In this document: piece after piece, positions 41,208 through 49,844 of the stretch | Layout: every line of letters starts with the position of its first letter | Numbering within the stretch: position 1 is the stretch's first letter | Assembly (NCBI RefSeq): GCF_004217285.1 | Contig: NZ_SHKS01000010.1 | Span: 62,001 to 126,000, forward strand | Direction of reading: 5' to 3' | Source: Streptomyces sp. BK239 | GTDB taxonomy: Bacteria > Actinomycetota > Actinomycetes > Streptomycetales > Streptomycetaceae | Length of the DNA stretch: 64,000 nt | Notes under the pieces: generated by a model | The model's input: the letters and a program-made list of their open reading frames with translations, nothing else | Databases searched by the model: none | What the model was told of the DNA's origin: nothing | Translations under genes and position numbers: made by a program

Positions 41208-41396
41208 CGCCTTGCACCTCCGTCACATCTGCACCTGCACTTCGGTCACTTCGGCGTTCGTCGCGCTCGGACTTCGCGCACCGTCCGCGAGGACTTCGCG
41301 CGGCATCGCCGAATAGACGTATCGACAAGCGATTCGGCTCCCTTCGGTTCCATCCGATCCGCGATGCCGCCCATGCGCTTGATGAGGCGACTTCGA

Positions 41397-41411
41397 AACA
41401 TGACGCATGTT
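41397..41411. promoter_or_regulatory. Small palindrome upstream of the penicillin acylase gene
   Basis: AACATGACGCATGTT (arms AACATG/CATGTT) lies 63 bp before the acylase start, in a 266-bp divergent region. The same region also carries GCCGAAT (41308-41314) with ATTCGGC (41332-41338), and GGACTTCGCGC in two direct copies near 41270 and 41291. These could be regulator sites; the ligands are unknown. Confidence 0.35.
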
Positions 41412-41473
41412 CATCTTCAATACCGGGGATACCGGCGGTAACCTTCCGGCCATCCCCTCGCTAGGAGTTGCCG

Positions 41474-44272
41474 ATGCCACGGCGAATCCCATGCACCGCT
41501 CCCGTCAGACTGAGAACTCCCGGCAGATTCCCCGGGTTCCTGAAGACCGCATCGGTATGCGCCCTGATTGCCGGTCTTTTGACGCCATTTTCTGTCGGAA
41601 CCGCGCGCACGGCGTCCGCGGCCGAGCTCACGGCCGTGAACGACCACTGCGGCGCGCAGTGCTCCGACATCCTTCCGCCCGGGCAGAACGGCAACGCCAC
41701 CCTCGCCCAGATCCTGCTCAACCAGGCCTTCGGCACCCAGCCCGCGCACGCCGAGGACCAGCTCGGGCCCTACGCCAACCTGGCCAAGGGTTATCCGGCG
41801 CTGACCAACCAGACGATCAACACGTTCTTCAACGACGCGTCGTTCGGGGTCCCCGCCGACCAGGTCGCCTCCAGCGTGAAACCCGCCGGCCGCGGCGATG
41901 TCACCATCGTCCGCGACAAGAAGACGGGCGTACCGCACATCACCGGCACCACCAGATACGGCACCGAGTTCGGCGCCGGATATGCCGCCGCCGAGGACCG
42001 GCTGTGGCTCATGGACGTGTTCCGGCACGTCGGTCGCGGTCAACTCACCTCCTTCGCCGGCGGCGCCGCCGACAATCAGGGCCTTGAACAGCAGTTCTGG
42101 CGCAACGCCCCGTACACCGAGGCCGATCTCCAGGCCCAGATCGACAACGCGGTCGCCGTGAACGGCGCCCGCGGACAGCTGGCGCTCGCCGACGCGAACG
42201 CCTATCTCGACGGCGTCAACGCCTATATCGACGCCTCCGACAGCGGCCGCTACTTCCCCGGTGAATACGTGTTGACCGGGCACAAGGACTCAATCACCAA
42301 CGCGGGCTCCATCGCCCACTTCAAGATCACCGACCTGGTGGCCCTCGGCTCGGTCATCGGCGCCCTCTTCGGCTCCGGCGGCGGCGGAGAGGTCAACAAC
42401 GCGATCTCCCTGCTCGCCGCGCAGCAGAAGTACGGCGTCGAACAGGGCACCAGGGTCTGGGAGTCGTTCCGCGAGCGCAACGACCCCGAAGCCGTCCTGA
42501 CCGTCCACGACGGCAAGAGCTTCCCCTACGCGGCCAAGCCGGAGAACCCCCAGGGCCTGGCCCTCCCCGACGCCGGCTCCGTCGTCGAGGAACCCCTCGT
42601 GTACGACCGCACCGGCGCCGCCGCCGCGCCCACCGCGGCGACCGCCTCCGCCACGGCCGCCGCCACCGCCTTCAGCTCCGCCCGGCGCGGCATGTCCAAC
42701 GCCCTCGTCGTCAGCGGCGACCACACCGCCAGCGGCCACCCCGTCGCCGTCTTCGGCCCCCAGACCGGCTACTTCGCCCCCCAGCTCCTGCTCCTGCAAG
42801 AGCTCCAGGGCCCCGGCATCAGCGCCCGCGGCGCCTCCTTCGCCGGCCTGAGCATGTACGTCGAACTCGGCCGCGGCCAGGACTACTCCTGGAGCGCCAC
42901 CACCTCCGGCCAGGACATCATCGACACCTACGCCGTCGAGCTGTGCCAGGACGATGTCCACTACCTCTACCGCGGCGCCTGCACCGCGATGGAGAAGATC
43001 GAGCAGAAGAACGCCTGGAAGCCCACCACGGCCGACAACTCCCCGGCCGGCTCGTACACGATGCGCGTCTGGCGCACGAAGTACGGCCCCGTCACCCACC
43101 GCGCGACCGTGGGCGGCAAGAAGGTCGCCTACACCACCCTGCGCTCGTCCTACTTCCACGAGGCCGACTCCATCATCGGCTTCCAGATGCTCAACGACCC
43201 CGACTACGTGACGGGACCCGAGTCCTTCCAGAGCGCGGCGCAGCACATCAACTACACCTTCAACTGGTTCTACGCCGACTCCGAGCACACCGCGTACTAC
43301 AACAGCGGTGACAACCCGGTGCGCGCCGCCGGCGTCGACGCGGAGTTCCCGGCGTGGGCGCAGCCCGCGTACGAGTGGCGCGGCTGGAACCCGGCGACCA
43401 ACACCGCCTCCTACACCCCGCCCTCGCAGCACCCCAACTCCGTCGACCAGGACTACTACGTCTCCTGGAACAACAAGCAGGCCCAGGACTACACGACCGC
43501 GCCCTGGGGCGACGGCTCCGTGCACCGCGGGAACCTGCTGGAGACCCGGGTGAAGAAGCTCGTCCAGGCCGGCGGCGTCACCCGCGCCTCACTGGTCAAG
43601 GCGATGGCGGACGCGGCTCTGGCCGACCTGCGCGCTGAGGACGTCCTGCCCGACCTGCTGAAGGTGATCAACAGCTCGCCGGTCACCGACACGGCGGCCG
43701 CCGCGGCGGTGGGCAAGCTCCAGGCCTGGCTGACGGCCGGCGGCAAACGCACCGAGACGACGGCCGGTTCGAAGACGTACGCGAACGCGGACGCGGTCCG
43801 CATCCTGGACGCCTGGTGGCCGCTGCTGGTGAAGGCCCAGTTCGAACCCGGCCTCGGCGCCGGCCTGTACGCGGCGTTCACCGCCAACCTGCCCGTGGAC
43901 GAGCCCCCTTCGGCGGCACACGGGCCGACCGGCGCCCACGCCGGCAGCTCCTTCCAGTACGGCTGGTGGAGCTACGTCGACAAGGACCTGCGGGCCGTGC
44001 TCGGCGAGCCGGTGAAGGGCCCGCTGGCGCAGAAGTACTGCGGCGGCGGCAGCCTGAGCGCCTGCCGCGACATCCTCCTCACCTCCCTGAAGGAAGCGGC
44101 GGGCCGTACGGCGGCCCAGGTCTACCCCGGCGACGCCCTGTGCGCGGCGGGAAACCAGTGGTGCGCCGACTCGATCGTGCAGCGCACCCTCGGCGGCATC
44201 AAGCACGGCAACATCAGCTGGCAGAACCGTCCCACCTACCAGCAGGTGGTGGAGTTCACCTCACACCGCTGA
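41474..44272 (+). CDS. Secreted penicillin acylase-family (Ntn) amidohydrolase
   Basis: 932 residues, a single precursor. A signal peptide (to about 45) precedes the alpha chain (PAGRGDVTIVRDKKTGVPHI, GYAAAEDRLWLMDVFRHVGRG). An Ala/Thr-rich spacer leads to RRGMSNALVVSG, where Ser408 is the expected N-terminal nucleophile of the beta chain after autocleavage. The residue before it is Met rather than the usual Gly. The beta chain shows typical blocks (HPVAVFGPQTGYFAPQ, YVELGRGQDYSWSATTSGQD, WRTKYGPVTHRA). Enzymes of this group cleave acyl amides such as penicillins or acyl-homoserine lactones; the natural substrate is unknown. GGAG lies six bases before the ATG. Confidence 0.9.
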   Translation: MPRRIPCTAPVRLRTPGRFPGFLKTASVCALIAGLLTPFSVGTARTASAAELTAVNDHCGAQCSDILPPGQNGNATLAQILLNQAFGTQPAHAEDQLGPYANLAKGYPALTNQTINTFFNDASFGVPADQVASSVKPAGRGDVTIVRDKKTGVPHITGTTRYGTEFGAGYAAAEDRLWLMDVFRHVGRGQLTSFAGGAADNQGLEQQFWRNAPYTEADLQAQIDNAVAVNGARGQLALADANAYLDGVNAYIDASDSGRYFPGEYVLTGHKDSITNAGSIAHFKITDLVALGSVIGALFGSGGGGEVNNAISLLAAQQKYGVEQGTRVWESFRERNDPEAVLTVHDGKSFPYAAKPENPQGLALPDAGSVVEEPLVYDRTGAAAAPTAATASATAAATAFSSARRGMSNALVVSGDHTASGHPVAVFGPQTGYFAPQLLLLQELQGPGISARGASFAGLSMYVELGRGQDYSWSATTSGQDIIDTYAVELCQDDVHYLYRGACTAMEKIEQKNAWKPTTADNSPAGSYTMRVWRTKYGPVTHRATVGGKKVAYTTLRSSYFHEADSIIGFQMLNDPDYVTGPESFQSAAQHINYTFNWFYADSEHTAYYNSGDNPVRAAGVDAEFPAWAQPAYEWRGWNPATNTASYTPPSQHPNSVDQDYYVSWNNKQAQDYTTAPWGDGSVHRGNLLETRVKKLVQAGGVTRASLVKAMADAALADLRAEDVLPDLLKVINSSPVTDTAAAAAVGKLQAWLTAGGKRTETTAGSKTYANADAVRILDAWWPLLVKAQFEPGLGAGLYAAFTANLPVDEPPSAAHGPTGAHAGSSFQYGWWSYVDKDLRAVLGEPVKGPLAQKYCGGGSLSACRDILLTSLKEAAGRTAAQVYPGDALCAAGNQWCADSIVQRTLGGIKHGNISWQNRPTYQQVVEFTSHR

Positions 44273-44294
44273 CCCACCCGGGGCGGGCCGTGTC

Positions 44295-45734
44295 TCAACG
44301 CACGCGGCCCGCCGACAGCACCAGTCGCGCCAGTTCGGGATGCACGATGTCGCTGTGCGCCCCGGACGGCGGCCCGCCCCGGCGGACCACCTCCGCCACG
44401 TCCACGTTCACGCAGCCCGACGCCGGCAGCGGACCGGCCAGCGCCTCCGCGAGCGTGCACGCGCGCGTACCCGGCACCGCCCGCACACCCCCGTATCCCA
44501 TGGCGCCCCACTTGGCCCCGGACACCCCGCCGAACCCGAACTCCCCGCCGAACTCCAGCTCGCCGGCCGCCCCGACTCCGGCGACGGTCCCGGCCGCTCC
44601 GGGTTCACCGGCCGCTCCCGGCTCGCCGGCCGCCCCGAACTCCTCGGCCGCCCCGCGTTCGTCGCCCGCCATCCGGGAGGCCAGCGGGTAGATCGTGCCG
44701 AGCGCCGAGTCGTAGCGGGAGTGACAGCACACCAGCGGCCCGTCCACCCGGCTCTGCCGGCCGTTCAGCGCACCGCCCGCACGTGCGTCGTGCGGCAGCC
44801 GCGCGGCGAACGCGTAGTGCGAGAACGCCGCCTGGAGCAGCGTCACCGACTTCACCGCGCGTACCCCTTCGGGCAGCCCCCGCAGCGCGAACGACACCAG
44901 CCGCCCGCCGAAGCTGTGCCCCACGAGGTGCACCCGCAACTGCGGCGCCGCACCGGCCAGCCGTCCGACGAGCGGTCCGAGCCCCCGCTCGCCGACGGTG
45001 CCCGCCCGCCGCTTCATCGCGTAGTAGGTGGCCTGCCGCAGCAGTTCGTGCGCGCCGTCCCACGGGTTCGGCATCGAGAACCCGGCCGCCCCCGAGCCGC
45101 TTTCCATCAGGGCCAGCGCCCGCGCGAAGTCCTCGCAGACCTCCGCCGTCGGAGCGTGCAGCATCAACGGCGCGTCCTGTGGCGCGCCCCCGCTCAGGAC
45201 GTCCGCCGCGCACGACTCCTGCGGCCCCGACGGCGCGGCCGCCACCAGCAGCCGCACCAGACGCCCGTACTCCTCCAGCCCGGCGTCCCCCGGCGGCCGC
45301 AGCTCCAGCAGCCCCGCGATCCGCTCGACCACGGCCGCCCGGCCCGGGAACGCCACCAGCAGCGCGTCCCGCGTGTCCTGCTCCAGCGCCGGCCGCCGCG
45401 CCGGTCCGGCGGCGACGGAGGAGCGCGGCAGATCGGGGATCGGCTCGTCGGAGAACCGCATCGACGGCCACACCACGCCCACGTACCCGAGCCTCGCCGC
45501 CGGCGCGAGCCGGGGGAACGGCGCGAAGAAGCGGCTGTAGAGCGCGGTCGCGCCCGAGCGGTCGTTGTTCCAGCCGTGCGCGAAGACCACCAGGTCCCGC
45601 ACACCCTGCCGGACCACCCCGGCCAGCAGCCGGTCACGCTGCCCGCCGTCGACGTCCCCGTCGGCGTCGAAGGTCACCTCCCAGTAGGGAGCCACGCTCA
45701 TCGAACTCGTCGCGCCGGTCGCCGCATCCGCCAT
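44295..45734 (-). CDS. Alpha/beta hydrolase (serine hydrolase) with low-complexity insert
   Basis: 479 residues. VRDLVVFAHGWNNDRSGATALY is the oxyanion-side segment and VHLVGHSFGGRLVSFALRGLP contains the nucleophile elbow GHSFGG; the C-terminal SDIVHPELARLVL should give the catalytic His. There is no signal peptide. Near the C-terminus, a 50-residue stretch of repeated Gly, Ala, Glu and Phe (EPGAAG twice, EFGG/FGFGG) is inserted before the acid/His segment. The gene converges on the acylase gene with a 22-bp gap. Substrate unknown. The ATG at 45734 has a G-rich leader. Confidence 0.8.
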   Translation of the reverse strand: MADAATGATSSMSVAPYWEVTFDADGDVDGGQRDRLLAGVVRQGVRDLVVFAHGWNNDRSGATALYSRFFAPFPRLAPAARLGYVGVVWPSMRFSDEPIPDLPRSSVAAGPARRPALEQDTRDALLVAFPGRAAVVERIAGLLELRPPGDAGLEEYGRLVRLLVAAAPSGPQESCAADVLSGGAPQDAPLMLHAPTAEVCEDFARALALMESGSGAAGFSMPNPWDGAHELLRQATYYAMKRRAGTVGERGLGPLVGRLAGAAPQLRVHLVGHSFGGRLVSFALRGLPEGVRAVKSVTLLQAAFSHYAFAARLPHDARAGGALNGRQSRVDGPLVCCHSRYDSALGTIYPLASRMAGDERGAAEEFGAAGEPGAAGEPGAAGTVAGVGAAGELEFGGEFGFGGVSGAKWGAMGYGGVRAVPGTRACTLAEALAGPLPASGCVNVDVAEVVRRGGPPSGAHSDIVHPELARLVLSAGRVR

Positions 45735-45848
45735 CACAGGCCCCCTTGCCCCGCAGCGTGCGCCAGGTGAGCGCATCGTCCTGCCAACGGCGGCGGTTGG
45801 CCAGATGTCACGGCGGCACCCGTACGGCGTAACACCCTTCTCCCCGAC

Positions 45849-45866
45849 ATACCGACCGGTTAGTCT
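45849..45866. promoter_or_regulatory. Palindromic operator before the SDR
   Basis: ATACCGACCGGTTAGTCT matches ATACCGACCGGTCGGTAT at 15 of 18 positions, 44 bp before the SDR start at 45910. Its left half is perfect, its right half degenerate. It lies on the promoter side shared with the divergent hydrolase gene. Confidence 0.65.
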
Positions 45867-45909
45867 GGCAGTCGCTGGGGAGCCGGAGCCGTGTCGAAGG
45901 AGACCGATC

Positions 45910-46671
45910 GTGGAAGCCGTGCAGGGTGCTGGAGTCGTCGTCACCGGCGCGGGAGGCGGCATAGGCGCCGCCCTCGCCCGGAGGTTCGCTGCCGAGGGCG
46001 CCCGGGTCGTCGTCAACGACCTCGACGCGGACCGGGCGAAGACGGTCGCCGACGAGATCGGCGGCATCGCCGTGCCGGGCGACGCTTCCGAAATCGTCGC
46101 CGAGGCACGCGACGCCCTCGGCGGCACGGTCGACGTCTACTGCGCCAACGCGGGCGTAGCCTCGGGCGGGTCCGAGGCCGCCGCGGAGGCCGTCTGGGCC
46201 CTCGCCTGGGACGTCAACGTCATGGCGCACGTCCGCGCGGCGCACGCCCTGCTCCCGCACTGGCTGGAGCGCGGCCGGGGCCGGTTCGTCTCCACGGTCT
46301 CCGCAGCAGGCCTGCTCACGATGATCGGCGCGGCCCCCTACAGCGTCACCAAGCACGGCGCGTACGCCTTCGCCGAATGGCTGTCGCTGACCTACCGCCA
46401 CCGCGGCGTCAAGGTCCACGCGATCTGCCCCCAGGGCGTCCGCACCGACATGCTGGAGTCCACCGGCACCGCCGGCGACCTGGTGCTCAAACCGACCGCG
46501 ATCGAACCGAAGGACGTCGCGGACGCCCTGTTCAAGGGCATCGAGGAGGACCGCTTCCTCATCCTGCCCCACCCTGAGGTCTCCGGGTACTACGAGGCGC
46601 GCGCCGCCGACCCCGACCGCTGGCTGGCCAACATGAACCACCTCCAGCAGAAGTGGGAGGCCGCCGGATGA
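45910..46671 (+). CDS. Short-chain dehydrogenase/reductase
   Basis: 253 residues from a GTG preceded by AAGGAGA. VVTGAGGGIGAALARRFAAEGARVVVNDLD is the Rossmann cofactor loop favouring NAD(H), given the Asp after NDL. CANAGVASGG is the NAG motif, and YSVTKHGAYAFAEWL carries the catalytic Tyr and Lys; the Ser is in STVSAAG. The C-terminal LILPHPEVSGYYEARAADPDRWLANMNHLQ is typical of actinobacterial SDRs beside acyl-CoA dehydrogenases. A TetR gene follows 231 bp later. The shared operator puts it in the same regulon as the kinase/ACAD operon. Confidence 0.93.
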   Translation: MEAVQGAGVVVTGAGGGIGAALARRFAAEGARVVVNDLDADRAKTVADEIGGIAVPGDASEIVAEARDALGGTVDVYCANAGVASGGSEAAAEAVWALAWDVNVMAHVRAAHALLPHWLERGRGRFVSTVSAAGLLTMIGAAPYSVTKHGAYAFAEWLSLTYRHRGVKVHAICPQGVRTDMLESTGTAGDLVLKPTAIEPKDVADALFKGIEEDRFLILPHPEVSGYYEARAADPDRWLANMNHLQQKWEAAG

Positions 46672-46842
46672 CCCCGTCAGGCCACCGCGGAAGGACGGGC
46701 CGGCCGCCTGCGCCCGGCGCCGACACGGACCCGGATGAACCGGCGGTCCACCGCAAGGAGAGACTGGCCGCCTGCACGTACCCGCGGTAGGTGGAGGTCC
46801 TGCCCGGCTCGCCCAGGACGGCGAGTGGGAAGATCCTTCGTC

Positions 46843-46857
46843 GGGAACCGCGTTCCC
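46843..46857. promoter_or_regulatory. Palindrome upstream of the TetR gene
   Basis: GGGAACCGCGTTCCC is a perfect inverted repeat (GGGAAC/GTTCCC) 45 bp before the TetR start. The related GTTCCCGGGAAC occurs next to the MHS transporter operator at 31933-31944. It may be a second type of regulator site or chance. Confidence 0.4.
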
Positions 46858-46902
46858 GCGCGCATGACAGCCAGTAAGGAAGACGAAAGGCAGGTGGCGG
46901 CA

Positions 46903-47496
46903 GTGCCCAGAACGACGGAGGGCGCCGGGACGCCCGTGCCGCAGCGGCTCCTCGCCGCCGCCACCCGGCTCTTCGCCGAGCGCGGCTACGACCGCACCTC
47001 GGTGCAGGAGATCGTCGAGGCGGCCGGCGTCACCAAGGGGGCGCTCTATCACTACTTCGGTTCCAAGGACGACCTGCTCCACGAGGTGTACGCGCGTGTG
47101 CTGCGCGTCCAGCAGGAGCGCCTCGACGCGTTCGCGGACGCCGACGAGCCGATCGAGAAGCGGCTGCGGGGAGCGGCGGCGGACGTCGTCGTCACGACGA
47201 TCGAGAACCTCGACGACGCGATGATCTTCTTCCGGTCGATGCACCATCTGAGCCCGGAGAAGAACAAGCAGGTGCGGGCGGAGCGGCGGCGCTACCACGA
47301 GCGGTTCCGCGCCCTCGTGGAGGAGGGCCAGCGGACCGGCGTCTTCTCCAGCGCCACCCCGGCGGACCTGGTCGTCGACTACCACTTCGGCTCGGTCCAC
47401 CACCTGTCGACCTGGTACCGCCCCGACGGGCCGATGACCTCCCAGGAGGTCGCCGACCACCTCGCCGACCTCCTGCTGCGGGCCCTGCGCCCCTGA
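46903..47496 (+). CDS. TetR-family regulator of the acyl-CoA gene cluster
   Basis: About 197 residues. A GTG at 46903 (VPRTTEGAG) follows AGGTGG; an upstream ATG at 46864 has no ribosome site. The helix-turn-helix LLAAATRLFAERGYDRTSVQEIVEAAGVTKGALYHYFGSKDDLLHEVY is textbook. The ligand domain (MIFFRSMHHLSPEKNKQVRAERRRYHERFRALV, DYHFGSVHHLSTWYRPDG) is of the KstR2/acyl-CoA-sensing kind. It sits between the SDR and the ACAD/kinase operon, both of which carry the ATACCGACCGGT palindrome, so it is their probable repressor. Confidence 0.9.
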   Translation: MPRTTEGAGTPVPQRLLAAATRLFAERGYDRTSVQEIVEAAGVTKGALYHYFGSKDDLLHEVYARVLRVQQERLDAFADADEPIEKRLRGAAADVVVTTIENLDDAMIFFRSMHHLSPEKNKQVRAERRRYHERFRALVEEGQRTGVFSSATPADLVVDYHFGSVHHLSTWYRPDGPMTSQEVADHLADLLLRALRP

Positions 47497-47517
47497 GCCG
47501 TCGTTCACAGGGCATGC

Positions 47518-47551
47518 GTGAGGGGCGGTCGCCATGGCGACCGCCCCTCAC
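47518..47551. terminator. Bidirectional terminator between TetR and acyl-CoA dehydrogenase genes
   Basis: GTGAGGGGCGGTCGCC (47518-47533) and GGCGACCGCCCCTCAC (47536-47551) form a perfect 16-bp stem with a 2-base centre, between two convergent genes. Confidence 0.85.
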
Positions 47552-47559
47552 CCGTCACC

Positions 47560-48774
47560 TCACAGGTACTTCTTCAGCTCCCGGCGCGCCAGCGACCGCT
47601 GGTGCACCTCGTCCGGGCCGTCGGCGATCATCAGCGTCCGCGCACCCGCGTACAGCTCGGCCAGCGGGAAGTCCTGGCTCACCCCGCCCGCGCCGTGCAG
47701 CTGGATCGCCCGGTCGATGATGTCGACGACCGCGCGGGGCGTGGCGATCTTGATGGCCTGGATCTCGGTGTGCGCGCCCCGGTTGCCGACCGTGTCCATC
47801 AGCCAGGCCGTCTTCAGCACCAGCAGCCGCAGCTGCTCGACCGTCACGCGCGCGTCCGCGATCCAGTTGTGGACCACGCCCTGCTGCGCCAGCGCCTTGC
47901 CGAAGGCCGTACGGGAGACGGCCCTGCGGCACATCAGCTCGATCGCGCGCTCCGCCATGCCGATCAGCCGCATGCAGTGGTGGATACGGCCCGGACCGAG
48001 CCGGGCCTGCGCGATGGCGAAGCCGCCGCCCTCCTCGCCGATCAGGTTGGACACCGGCACGCGCGCGTGATCGAAGATCACCTCGGCGTGGCCGCCGTGG
48101 TAGTGGTCCTCGTACCCGAAGACCTGCATGGCCCGCTTCACGGTGACACCCGGGGTGTCGACCGGAACCAGCACCATCGACTGCTGGCGGCGGATGTCGT
48201 CGCCGTCCGGGTCGGTCTTGCCCATCACGATGAGGATCCTGCAGTCCGGGTTCATCGCCCCGGAGATGTACCACTTGCGGCCGGTGACGACGTACTCGTC
48301 GCCGTCCCGCTCGATGTACGTGGTGATGTTCGTGGCGTCCGAGGAGGCCACCTCCGGCTCGGTCATCGCGAACGCGGAGCGGATCTCACCGGCGAGCAGC
48401 GGCTCCAGCCACTGCTTCTTCTGCTGCTCGTCGCCGAACTGGGAGAGCACCTCCATGTTGCCGGTGTCCGGCGCGGCGCAGTTCAGCGCGGTCGGCGCCA
48501 GCTGCGGGGAGCGCCCGGTGATCTCGGCCAGCGGCGCGTACTGGAGGTTGGTGAGACCCGCGCCGTACTCGGAGTCGGGCAGGAACAGGTTCCACAGGCC
48601 CTGCCGGCGCGCCTCGGCCTTCAGCTCCTCGACCACCGCCGGCGTGTCCCACGGCGAGGCCAGCAGCGCGCGCTGCTCCTCGGCGACCGCCTCCGCCGGG
48701 TACACGTGCTCGTCCATGAAGGCGAGCAGCTTGCCGCGCAGTTCCTCGGTGCGCGCGTCGAACGCGAAGTCCAT
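47560..48774 (-). CDS. Acyl-CoA dehydrogenase, ACAD10/ACAD11-like
   Basis: 404 residues. The flavoprotein fold is complete: FAMTEPEVASSDATNI and GRKWYISGAMNP bind FAD and substrate, GPGRIHHCMRLIGMAERAIELM and GKALAQQGVVHNWIAD follow, and QLHGAGGVSQDFPLAELYAGAR precedes the active-site loop. At the position of the usual catalytic Glu it reads ADGPDEVHQRSLAR, the Asp-containing motif characteristic of ACAD10/ACAD11 and of bacterial homologues. The gene follows the kinase gene by 5 bp. In vertebrates the two activities are fused and act on 4-hydroxy-acyl-CoAs (4-phosphoacyl intermediate); here they are separate proteins in one operon. Confidence 0.92.
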   Translation of the reverse strand: MDFAFDARTEELRGKLLAFMDEHVYPAEAVAEEQRALLASPWDTPAVVEELKAEARRQGLWNLFLPDSEYGAGLTNLQYAPLAEITGRSPQLAPTALNCAAPDTGNMEVLSQFGDEQQKKQWLEPLLAGEIRSAFAMTEPEVASSDATNITTYIERDGDEYVVTGRKWYISGAMNPDCRILIVMGKTDPDGDDIRRQQSMVLVPVDTPGVTVKRAMQVFGYEDHYHGGHAEVIFDHARVPVSNLIGEEGGGFAIAQARLGPGRIHHCMRLIGMAERAIELMCRRAVSRTAFGKALAQQGVVHNWIADARVTVEQLRLLVLKTAWLMDTVGNRGAHTEIQAIKIATPRAVVDIIDRAIQLHGAGGVSQDFPLAELYAGARTLMIADGPDEVHQRSLARRELKKYL

Positions 48775-48779
48775 GGCCG

Positions 48780-49802
48780 TCAGCCTTCCTGCAGAGTGGT
48801 CAGTCCGTGGTCGATGAAGACGGGGACGAGCTCGCCGATGCGGTCGAAGCCGCCGCCCACCGTCTGGCCCAGGGTGTAGCGGTAGTGGATGCCCTCGAGG
48901 ATCACGGCGAGCTTGAACCAGGCGAAGGCCGTGTACCAGGCGACCGCCGACACGTCCCGCCCCGAGCGGGCGGCGTACCGCTCGACGAGTTCGGCGGGCG
49001 AGGGGTGCCCGGCGGCGGTGGCGGTGGTGGACACCGGCGAGTTCGCCACCTCCAGCGGCACGCTGTACATCACCAGCAGGCCGAGGTCGGTCAACGGGTC
49101 GCCGAGGGTCGACATCTCCCAGTCGAGGATCGCTCTGATCGTGTCGTTCTCACCGATCAGGACGTTGTCGAGCCGGTAGTCGCCGTGCACGACGGCCGGG
49201 GCGGGCGACGTGGGCAGACTGCGCCCGAGGGCCGCGTGCAGCTCGTCGACGCCCGCCAGCTCGCGGCTGCGGGAGGCGTCCAGCTGCTTGCCCCAGCGGC
49301 GCAACTGCCGGTCCAGGAAGCCCTCCGGGCGGCCGAAGTCGGCGAGCCCGACCTCGGCGGGGTCCACCGCGTGCAGGTCGACCAGCGTGTCCACGAGCGA
49401 GAGCATCGCGTTGCGGGTGCGCTCGGGGCCGAGCGGCGCGAGCTGCTCCGCCGTGCGGTACGGCGTGCCCGTGACGAACTCCATGACGTAGAAGGGAGCG
49501 CCGAGCACGCCCTCGTCCTCGCACAGCAGCACCGGGCGCGGCACCGGCACGTCCGTCGGGTGCAGCGCGCTGATCACCCTGTGCTCGCGCCGCATGTCGT
49601 GGGCGGTGGCCAGCACATGACCGAGCGGCGGCCGCCTGACGACCCACTTCGACTCGCCGTCGGCGACCGCGTAGGTGAGGTTCGAGCGCCCGCCCTCGAT
49701 CAGCCGGCCGGTCAGCGGGCCGTGGACCAGACCGGGCCGCTCACGGTCGAGCAGGGTGCGCAGCCGGTCCAGGTCGAGGCCGGGCGGGTGGTCGGGGCTC
49801 AT
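48780..49802 (-). CDS. Aminoglycoside-phosphotransferase-like kinase (4-hydroxyacyl-CoA kinase candidate)
   Basis: 340 residues with the APH/choline-kinase fold. The N-lobe has RLIEGGRSNLTYAVADGESKWVVRRPP, and the catalytic and metal-binding blocks are VVHGDYRLDNVLIG and AILDWEMSTLGDPLTDLG. These match the kinase part of ACAD10/ACAD11 and LvaA-like kinases of levulinate catabolism, rather than antibiotic-resistance enzymes. It is the first gene of an operon with the ACAD 5 bp downstream. The palindrome at 49845-49862 lies 43 bp before the start. The activity is inferred from the pairing. Confidence 0.88.
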   Translation of the reverse strand: MSPDHPPGLDLDRLRTLLDRERPGLVHGPLTGRLIEGGRSNLTYAVADGESKWVVRRPPLGHVLATAHDMRREHRVISALHPTDVPVPRPVLLCEDEGVLGAPFYVMEFVTGTPYRTAEQLAPLGPERTRNAMLSLVDTLVDLHAVDPAEVGLADFGRPEGFLDRQLRRWGKQLDASRSRELAGVDELHAALGRSLPTSPAPAVVHGDYRLDNVLIGENDTIRAILDWEMSTLGDPLTDLGLLVMYSVPLEVANSPVSTTATAAGHPSPAELVERYAARSGRDVSAVAWYTAFAWFKLAVILEGIHYRYTLGQTVGGGFDRIGELVPVFIDHGLTTLQEG

Positions 49803-49844
49803 GCGGGACTCCTACGGCAGACGAACGAGGACTCTCGCCCTATG

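Noticed and set aside
48780..49802. Aminoglycoside resistance gene
   Set aside because: The fold is APH-like, but pairing with an ACAD10/11-type dehydrogenase in one operon and the conserved ACAD-kinase blocks argue for metabolism, not resistance.
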